This document shows, one piece after another, positions 54,976 through 59,217 of a stretch of 59,217 nucleotides of DNA; the stretch's first letter is position 1, and each line of letters starts with the position of its first letter. The stretch covers positions 1-59,217 of IMG/VR virus record IMGVR_UViG_3300044962_000015; one strand, 5' to 3'. The DNA is from a virus. A program made the position numbers and the translations under genes. The notes below the pieces were generated by a model. It saw only the letters and a program-made list of their open reading frames with translations, searched no databases and was not told the origin of the DNA.

Positions 54976-55840
54976 CGAAGACACGACCATCACTCTGGCC
55001 GACTTCACCGGCCCGACCACGGACCAGGGAGGCGCCGAGTACGAGCAGTACATCAGCCCGGACGCCCCCGACCACGACCCGTTCGGCGACTACCCGGACG
55101 TGGCCGAGACGTTCGACCCGAGCCTCTTCGCCATCCCGATGGAGGTCGCCGCGACGCTGGCGCACAACCTGGCCGTGCGGCGGCAGAAGATCTGGGCCTG
55201 CTGGGGCAACGGCGTCGTCGTCGGCTGGATCGCCGATGCGGCGCACCAGGGCACGTGCTCCGACCACAACAAGGACGCCTCCGGCGTGGTGCACGCCATC
55301 GACCCGATGGTGACCGGCGCCCGCGCGCAGGCCATCGTGAACGAGAGCCTGGCCCACCACGGCGACCTCCAGTATGTGATCCACAACCGGGTCATCTGGT
55401 CGGTCACGGTCGGCTGGGTGGCCCGCAAGTACACCGGCTCCAACCCGCACACCGACCACGTGCACATCTCCGGCAAGCACGGCGGCTCGCACGGCAACGG
55501 CGCGACCTGCACCGGCTACGACCTGGCCGCGCAGGCCAGCGCCCCCGCCTTCAACCCGTGCCCGGCGCCGAAGCCTCCCGCGCCGAAGCCGCCGGTCAAG
55601 CCCGCCACCCACGCCCCCGGCACCCGCGTGCTGAAGTCCGCCAACCCGGACATGAGCGGCCCGGACGTGACGTTCGTGCAGCGCTTCATCGGCGCCAAGC
55701 GCGCCGGGGCGGCCGATGGCGTGTTCGGCCCCAAGACGGAGGCCGGGGTTCGCTGGTACCAGGGCATGCGCGGGATCAAGGTCACCGGGCAGGTCGACGC
55801 GAAGACCTGGGCGCAGATGGGCGTGAGGTGGCAGGGGTGA
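54965..55840 (+). CDS. lysA: endolysin: M15-like peptidase plus peptidoglycan-binding domain, 291 aa
   Basis: Lysis enzyme that cuts cell wall peptides. The N-terminal domain (about 45-190) has C98-S-D-H101, then VVHAID113 and DHVH (164-167), the H...D...HxH zinc-site pattern of VanX/M15-type D-alanyl peptidases. A Pro-rich linker (about 197-215) leads to a C-terminal peptidoglycan-binding repeat (DVTFVQRFIGAKRAGAADGV, then KTEAGVRWYQGMRGI). Starts inside the preceding gene by 11 bases and is followed by the holin gene in a GTGA overlap. Confidence 0.9.
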   Translation: MQPDEDTTITLADFTGPTTDQGGAEYEQYISPDAPDHDPFGDYPDVAETFDPSLFAIPMEVAATLAHNLAVRRQKIWACWGNGVVVGWIADAAHQGTCSDHNKDASGVVHAIDPMVTGARAQAIVNESLAHHGDLQYVIHNRVIWSVTVGWVARKYTGSNPHTDHVHISGKHGGSHGNGATCTGYDLAAQASAPAFNPCPAPKPPAPKPPVKPATHAPGTRVLKSANPDMSGPDVTFVQRFIGAKRAGAADGVFGPKTEAGVRWYQGMRGIKVTGQVDAKTWAQMGVRWQG

Positions 55841-56100
55841 ACCCCTTTCAGAAGGCGCCGATCGCCACCCTGGTCGTGTGGGCCACCACGGTCCTCGCGG
55901 TGCTGGTGGTGTTGCAGGCCAGTGGGGTGCTTACCGGCACGGCGGCCCATTGGGTGGATGTCGCGGCCGGTGTTCTCCAGGTGGTGCTGACCGCGTACGC
56001 ACGGCAGCACGTGACGCCCGTGGCGAACCCGAAGGACGACCTCGGGCGCCCGCTCGTCCCGGCGAACCTGGTGCCGGGGCGCGGCGTCACGAAGCCGTAG
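55837..56100 (+). CDS. holin, 87 aa
   Basis: GTG 55837 overlaps the endolysin stop. Two hydrophobic segments (ATLVVWATTVLAVLVVLQAS and WVDVAAGVLQVVLTAY) with a short turn, followed by a charged tail (ARQHVTPVANPKDDLGRPLV), match a class II actinophage holin. It makes membrane holes that release the endolysin. Confidence 0.82.
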   Translation: MNPFQKAPIATLVVWATTVLAVLVVLQASGVLTGTAAHWVDVAAGVLQVVLTAYARQHVTPVANPKDDLGRPLVPANLVPGRGVTKP

Positions 56101-56106
56101 CGGTGA

Positions 56107-56271
56107 TCAGGGCTGCCGCTGGCGCCACGTTGCGGGTGCCAGCGGCAGCACCGTGCCGAAGGCGAAGTGCAGGCCGAGGAAGGCCAGCCCGAGCAGCAGC
56201 AGGTCGACGTCGCCGAGATGCACGCCGAAGGCGGCCAGGAACCAGATGATCGCTGCGATCAGAGCAAACAT
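56107..56271 (-). CDS. small membrane protein, 54 aa
   Basis: On the minus strand, ATG 56271 gives MFALIAAIIWFLAAFGVHLG followed by DVDLLLLGLAFLGLHFAFGT, two hydrophobic segments. Small proteins of this kind are frequent in actinophages after the lysis genes; function unknown. No clear ribosome binding site. Confidence 0.7.
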   Translation of the reverse strand: MFALIAAIIWFLAAFGVHLGDVDLLLLGLAFLGLHFAFGTVLPLAPATWRQRQP

Positions 56272-56315
56272 GCCAGACTGGTACCCGCAGCAGGGACTAC
56301 CTGAAACGAGGGGCG

Positions 56316-56669
56316 ATGGCCGGGCGTACCCCGACGAGCGTGACCAGCGTGAGCCGCAACGCGCTGACGGCCTTCCCGGCGCCCTCAGTGGCCGGGGACG
56401 TGACCAACGGCAACGTCAGCTCGAACGACGGGGCGACCATGCTGGCCGTGCTCAACTCCGACGGCGCCGCGACGCACGTCCTGTCCGTGCAGGTGGTGTC
56501 CGGGGTGGATGGGCTGGCGACGGGACCACGCTCGTACACGATCCCGACGACAGCCTCCGGTACCCAGCTTGTCGGCCCGTTCCCGATCCAGTTCTACGGC
56601 TCGCAGCTGCTGTGGAACGTCGACTCCGCGCAGCTCAAGGTTGCCCCGTATTCGCTACTGGGGCCGTAA
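56316..56669 (+). CDS. hypothetical beta-rich protein, 117 aa
   Basis: ACGAGGGGCG precedes ATG 56316. Begins MAGRTPTSVTSVSRNALTAF; it is Ser/Thr/Val-rich with repeated strands (LAVLNSDGAATHVLSVQVVS), like small virion decoration proteins. It is the last plus-strand gene, overlapping the end of the minus-strand gene by 15 bases. Confidence 0.7.
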   Translation: MAGRTPTSVTSVSRNALTAFPAPSVAGDVTNGNVSSNDGATMLAVLNSDGAATHVLSVQVVSGVDGLATGPRSYTIPTTASGTQLVGPFPIQFYGSQLLWNVDSAQLKVAPYSLLGP

Positions 56670-57134
56670 CGCCTGCGGCGGCGTGGTCGGCCACTCCTCG
56701 CGCCAGGTCGGCGACATCCGTGCGATCAGGTGGGCCAGGTCCAGCAGCCGGGTCACGGTGTCGCCGGGCGTGGCCCCGTCCCACTTATTCGCGTGCTCCA
56801 GCTCGGGCACGGCCGCGAAGTCGTCCCAGTGGGTCAGCTTGTAGTGGTAGGTGATCGTGCCGGTGTCCAGCTCGATCCCGACGATGAAGTAGCCACCCTC
56901 GAACATGGGCGAGTCGTCCGGGTGGTGCGCCTTGGAACGCCAGGCGGCGGGCTTGTGCGTGGGGTTGCCCGGCGAGGGCACCAACGCCGCGCACGCCGCC
57001 AGTGCAGCGGTCAGCGCCCGGCGGTGGTCGTACAGCTCCCCGAACGTGTGGTAGCCGTCCGACAGTTCCTCGTCGTCCATCATCGAGAAGGTCTCGACTG
57101 GCGACCCGTTCTTGACCAGCGAATACTTCTTCAT
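56655..57134 (-). CDS. conserved phage protein with WDGAT motif, 159 aa
   Basis: ATG 57134 starts MKKYSLVKNGSPVETFSMMD. A helical region with YDHRRALTAALAACAALVPS is followed by strands (YFIVGIELDTGTITYHYKLT), LEHANKWDGATPGDTVTRLL, the pattern found in many actinophage non-structural proteins. Function unknown. It is the last gene of the minus-strand block that starts across the contig ends. Confidence 0.75.
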   Translation of the reverse strand: MKKYSLVKNGSPVETFSMMDDEELSDGYHTFGELYDHRRALTAALAACAALVPSPGNPTHKPAAWRSKAHHPDDSPMFEGGYFIVGIELDTGTITYHYKLTHWDDFAAVPELEHANKWDGATPGDTVTRLLDLAHLIARMSPTWREEWPTTPPQALRPQ

Positions 57135-57136
57135 TC

Positions 57137-57550
57137 CTAGCGCCCCGCCCATCCGTCGTCGCCGACCTCGGTCGGCCGGTTCGTGGACGTCTGGGGATCC
57201 CGGGGCGGCGACCAGGTGTCCTTCTGGAGGCGGCCGAGCTGCGGCGGGTCGATGACGACGGCAGGGCGCGGGATCGAGCCGGGCCTGCCCCGGTCGTTGT
57301 GGATGCCTGCGCGCACGAACCAGTCCTTGGCCTCGACGAGCGTGTTCAGCGCGGTAATCAGCTCGTCCGGGTCGCCCGGGATGCGGCGGATCAGGCCGAT
57401 GGCCGCCTCGTAGAGCGGGCGGGACAGGCCCTGAAGCGTCTCGGGCAGGTGGGAGAAGGTCAGCCACGCCAGCGCGGTCTGGACGCCGGGGCTCCTCCCG
57501 AAGGTGATCATCGCTGCGTGGTCGGCAGTGCCGTACTCGGGCTGGGTCAT
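57137..57550 (-). CDS. hypothetical protein, 137 aa
   Basis: ATG 57550 overlaps the HNH gene stop (ATGA). A helical block (DELITALNTLVEAKDWFVRA) is typical of an actinophage family found near the WDGAT protein. The C-terminus is polar and Pro-rich. Function unknown. Confidence 0.72.
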   Translation of the reverse strand: MTQPEYGTADHAAMITFGRSPGVQTALAWLTFSHLPETLQGLSRPLYEAAIGLIRRIPGDPDELITALNTLVEAKDWFVRAGIHNDRGRPGSIPRPAVVIDPPQLGRLQKDTWSPPRDPQTSTNRPTEVGDDGWAGR

Positions 57551-57963
57551 GCGTTGCTCTCTTCCTCGTCGTTTTCGATCTTGTAGCTGAGGGCATAGCC
57601 GGGGTCCAGGTTCAGGCCGTCGGCCCACTGGTAGCCGCCGTCCTCGGTCAGGTACCACCAGCCGTACCCGTTCACGGTGTGGATCTTCGCCGGTACCTCG
57701 CGCGGGTCGACCCCGGCCCGCCGCTCGATCACCCAGCCGACCGCCATGCACGCGCCCGCGTCGTCGAGCGTCCGGTCATGGCATGACCGGCAGAGCATCA
57801 GCAGGTTGCGGGAGTCGTTGGAGACGTCCGAGGCGACCCCGTGCACGCCGCCGGAGCCGCGTGTCATCCGGTGGTGCGGGTCCAGGGCCGTAAACGCACG
57901 GCAGCCCTCGCACATGCCGAATGAGCGGGCCTGCGCGAGGGTCTTGGCCGCCTCGAACTTCAC
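57547..57963 (-). CDS. HNH endonuclease-like protein, 138 aa
   Basis: HNH enzymes nick or cut DNA and often accompany terminases or mobile elements. Here C18-x2-C21 and C58-x2-C61 form the zinc ribbon, DPHHRMTRG (28-36) the first catalytic strand and SRNLLMLCRSCHD (51-63) the second with N53 and H62. GTG 57963 overlaps the previous stop in GTGA and follows GGAGG. The C-terminus has KIEND from the dispersed motif at 57570-57580. It lies in the early block, distant from the terminase, so a recombination or host-DNA role is possible. Confidence 0.82.
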   Translation of the reverse strand: MKFEAAKTLAQARSFGMCEGCRAFTALDPHHRMTRGSGGVHGVASDVSNDSRNLLMLCRSCHDRTLDDAGACMAVGWVIERRAGVDPREVPAKIHTVNGYGWWYLTEDGGYQWADGLNLDPGYALSYKIENDEEESNA

Positions 57964-58130
57964 GACAACCTCCGGTTGCCCCACGTCGGCTCGTTGACCG
58001 ACCGCTCATGATCGGAACGCGAACGACCGCAACCGGAGTAGGCGCACGCCCGCTCGGCCCAGGCTCCAGGCGTCTGGTCGCCCTGGATCGGCACCGGCCG
58101 CCAGCAGTGCCCAGTGATCGCGGTGTCCAT
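57960..58130 (-). CDS. small Cys/His protein, 56 aa
   Basis: ATG 58130 follows GGGAGGGGACGAGCAGG. GHCWRPVPIQ, CAYSGCGRSRSDHE may bind zinc. Its stop overlaps the GTG start of the HNH gene, which suggests they act together. Function unknown. Confidence 0.65.
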   Translation of the reverse strand: MDTAITGHCWRPVPIQGDQTPGAWAERACAYSGCGRSRSDHERSVNEPTWGNRRLS

Positions 58131-58157
58131 CCTGCTCGTCCCCTCCCGTATGCCACC

Positions 58158-58163
58158 AGCATA
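58158..58163 (-). promoter_or_regulatory. possible -10 box
   Basis: Reading minus, TATGCT occurs at 58163-58158, 28 nt before the ATG at 58130. No good -35 or GACAG box, so weak. Confidence 0.35.
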
Positions 58164-58177
58164 CACCGGGGATGTTG

Positions 58178-58468
58178 CTAGCAGGGGCAGTGCTTGGTCT
58201 TGCTGTGCTGCGGGTTCGGGAAGTGGCCGGTGGCCCGCTTCTCCAGGTTCGCGCAGTGCCCCTTGACCTGCTTCGGGTTGACGTACTTGCCCAGGTGGTC
58301 CAGGCAGCGGCAGAACGCGCACGGCTCCGCCCAGCGGATCTTCGCGGCCCCCTCGCCGGAAGTCCAGTAGGCGTCCAGCCGCTCCTCTCCCGCCGCGCCT
58401 TTCGGGGTGACGGCGAAGGAGGAGCGGATGGCGTACCCGAGGTCGCGGGCGAGCTGCGCGAGCTGCAT
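58178..58468 (-). CDS. hypothetical protein with Cys/His site, 96 aa
   Basis: Begins MQLAQLARDLGYAIRSSFAV. The C-terminal half has CAFCRCLDHLGKYVNPKQVK, then GHCANL and KHCPC, a Cys/His-rich zinc site. Small phage proteins of this type are early products. No family recognised. Confidence 0.7.
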   Translation of the reverse strand: MQLAQLARDLGYAIRSSFAVTPKGAAGEERLDAYWTSGEGAAKIRWAEPCAFCRCLDHLGKYVNPKQVKGHCANLEKRATGHFPNPQHSKTKHCPC

Positions 58469-58477
58469 GCAGACAGG

Positions 58478-58564
58478 TTACGACCAGTGCCGCCTGACGC
58501 ATTCGACCGCCGCGACAATGCCCGGAATACCGAAGATCATCACGAGCAGGGCGGTGCCGGTCAC
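58478..58564 (-). CDS. single-pass membrane peptide, 28 aa
   Basis: GTG 58564 overlaps the stop of the upstream gene in a GTGA junction. The peptide (TGTALLVMIFGIPGIVAAVE, then CVRRHWS) is one transmembrane helix with a basic end. Short, but the coupling is the same as elsewhere. Confidence 0.5.
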   Translation of the reverse strand: MTGTALLVMIFGIPGIVAAVECVRRHWS

Positions 58565-58812
58565 TTCGGCGTGACCGGTACGTACGACCCGGACTCGCAG
58601 GCGATGACGCCGTTAGCCCTCGTGGCCTGCTCCACCGTCGCCGTGACCGTGGTGTCCGCGAAGTTGGGGTTGAGCAGCACGCACACGCCCAGCGGCTGCT
58701 GCGGCGCGGGCTTCGGCTCCGGACGGTTCATCGCGACCGTCGCCACCCCGAACGCCGCCGCCGCGAGCAGCAGCGCCGCGCAGGACACCACGGTCGCTGC
58801 TGCGTTGCGCAT
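58561..58812 (-). CDS. signal-anchored small protein, 83 aa
   Basis: ATG 58812 overlaps the Ltp stop by one base (TGATG). The first 28 residues (AATVVSCAALLLAAAAFGVA) are a membrane anchor or signal peptide; the mature part contains Pro-rich linker and two Cys (GVCVLLNPN, VIACESGS). Exported like its upstream neighbour. Confidence 0.72.
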   Translation of the reverse strand: MRNAAATVVSCAALLLAAAAFGVATVAMNRPEPKPAPQQPLGVCVLLNPNFADTTVTATVEQATRANGVIACESGSYVPVTPK

Positions 58813-59217
58813 CAGAGACCCGCAGCCTTCACGCCGTAGACGGCCTGCGAGTGGGTGAAGCCCTCCGCGCCCGACTCCAGCTGCTGGATCAGACCGTTGC
58901 GGGAGAACGACTGCGAGGCCAGGTAGTCCTTGGCGGTCTGGGCGGCCTGCTCGTTCCAGTTGACGTGCAGCGAGTCGACGGCCGCCGTGGCCGCCTTGAC
59001 GGAGTACCCCTCCCCGGCGCTCGACGAGAGCTGCCGGATCAGGCCCTTGCGGGAGAATGCCTGACCGGCCAGGTAGTCCTGCGCCGCCCGGGTGGCGTTC
59101 TGCTGCTCGGCGCTGATCGGACGTGCCGAGGTGCTGGCCGTCGCGGCGGAGCTGGGCGGCGAGGCGGAGACGGTGGGCGGCGGGGTCTTGGTGGGAGTGG
59201 TGACGGGACGGGTGGTC
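58812..59217 (-). CDS. Ltp-type lipoprotein, C-terminal part with two Ltp repeats
   Basis: Reading from the window end: a Thr/Pro/Ser linker, then two helical repeats. Repeat 1: NATRAAQDYLAGQAFSRKGL, IRQL, GEGYS, A-x-x-AVDSLHV; repeat 2: NWNEQAAQTAKDYLASQSFS, LIQQLESGAEGFTHSQAVYG, VKAAGL. This is the duplicated domain of the host-cell-surface lipoprotein Ltp family; the Streptococcus phage TP-J34 member blocks DNA entry of other phages. Signal peptide and start are at 154 across the contig junction. Inference: superinfection exclusion. Next gene overlaps the stop. Confidence 0.85.
   Translation of the reverse strand, partial: TTRPVTTPTKTPPPTVSASPPSSAATASTSARPISAEQQNATRAAQDYLAGQAFSRKGLIRQLSSSAGEGYSVKAATAAVDSLHVNWNEQAAQTAKDYLASQSFSRNGLIQQLESGAEGFTHSQAVYGVKAAGL

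Larger units (their letters stand above)
169..57580. repeat. dispersed 11-bp motif GATC(G/A)AAAA(C/T)(G/A), 15 sites
   Basis: Plus-strand copies start at 169, 7611, 10518, 20238, 23286, 26608, 30974, 40019, 44446 and 46061; minus-strand copies span 8380-8390, 14916-14926, 46844-46854, 54876-54886 and 57570-57580. Variants occur at 40676 (GGTC...) and 42955 (...AAAAGCG), and a weaker GTTTCCGATC before the terminase. Three copies (169, 8380, 23286) lie in leaders before genes. Inside genes it mostly encodes KIEN(D). Such an A-rich word is rare by chance in GC-rich DNA, so the sites should have a function as DNA or RNA. Confidence 0.8.

Overview
The window is an essentially complete genome of a tailed phage (siphovirus architecture) of a GC-rich actinobacterium. 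The base composition, the abundance of GTG starts, the leaderless genes and the gene types fit a phage of a Micromonosporaceae or Streptomycetaceae host; the exact host is inference. The sequence is circular or circularly permuted: one lipoprotein gene begins at 154 on the minus strand, runs off position 1 through a poly-G tract, and its C-terminal part is at 59217-58812 on the same strand. The poly-G at 1-75 looks like a sequencing or assembly artefact at the point where the circle was opened.

Layout. (1) A leftward (minus) block runs from 4982 to 1 and continues across the contig junction from 59217 to 56655. It holds a winged-helix DNA-binding protein, a replication initiator, a helicase-loader-like protein, an ERF single-strand-annealing protein, small unknown proteins, a tRNA-like gene, an Ltp-type (superinfection-exclusion-like) lipoprotein, an HNH endonuclease and other small proteins. 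(2) Rightward from 5155: a membrane protein, two ParB/DGQHR-fold proteins, a chain of small overlapping genes, a putative small terminase and the large terminase (to 11118). (3) 11.3-17.0 kb is accessory: small genes, several tRNA-like genes with abnormal anticodon or T arms, and a dense set of long inverted repeats. (4) 17.0-32.6 kb is the first head block: portal, MuF-type head protein, glycosyltransferase / methyltransferase / epimerase cassette, a 1443-residue protein ending in an ADP-ribosyltransferase domain, an ADP-ribosylglycohydrolase, and the prohead protease. (5) 32.6-36.8 kb is a patchwork of minus-strand accessory islands and small plus-strand genes separated by strong hairpins. 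(6) 36.9-54.0 kb holds major capsid, second head protein, tail tube, connectors, a papain-like cysteine protease, tail chaperone candidates, tape measure, minor tail proteins and tail tip or fibre proteins. (7) 54.1-56.1 kb is lysis: membrane proteins, endolysin and holin.

Most gene junctions overlap by four bases (ATGA or GTGA), so translation is coupled through long operons, and many starts here were fixed by these overlaps.

Most interesting signals: (a) an 11-bp motif GATC(G/A)AAAA(C/T)(G/A) at 15 sites on both strands, often inside genes, where it forces the peptide KIEN(D) into unrelated proteins; (b) promoters in which a TATGCT-like -10 box is followed after exactly 7 nt by GACAG, at the expected transcript 5' end; (c) a large ADP-ribosyltransferase protein next to the head genes together with a separately promoted ADP-ribosylglycohydrolase; (d) tRNA-like genes with normal ends but an enlarged anticodon domain. 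No integrase, DNA polymerase, CRISPR array or insertion sequence was recognised.
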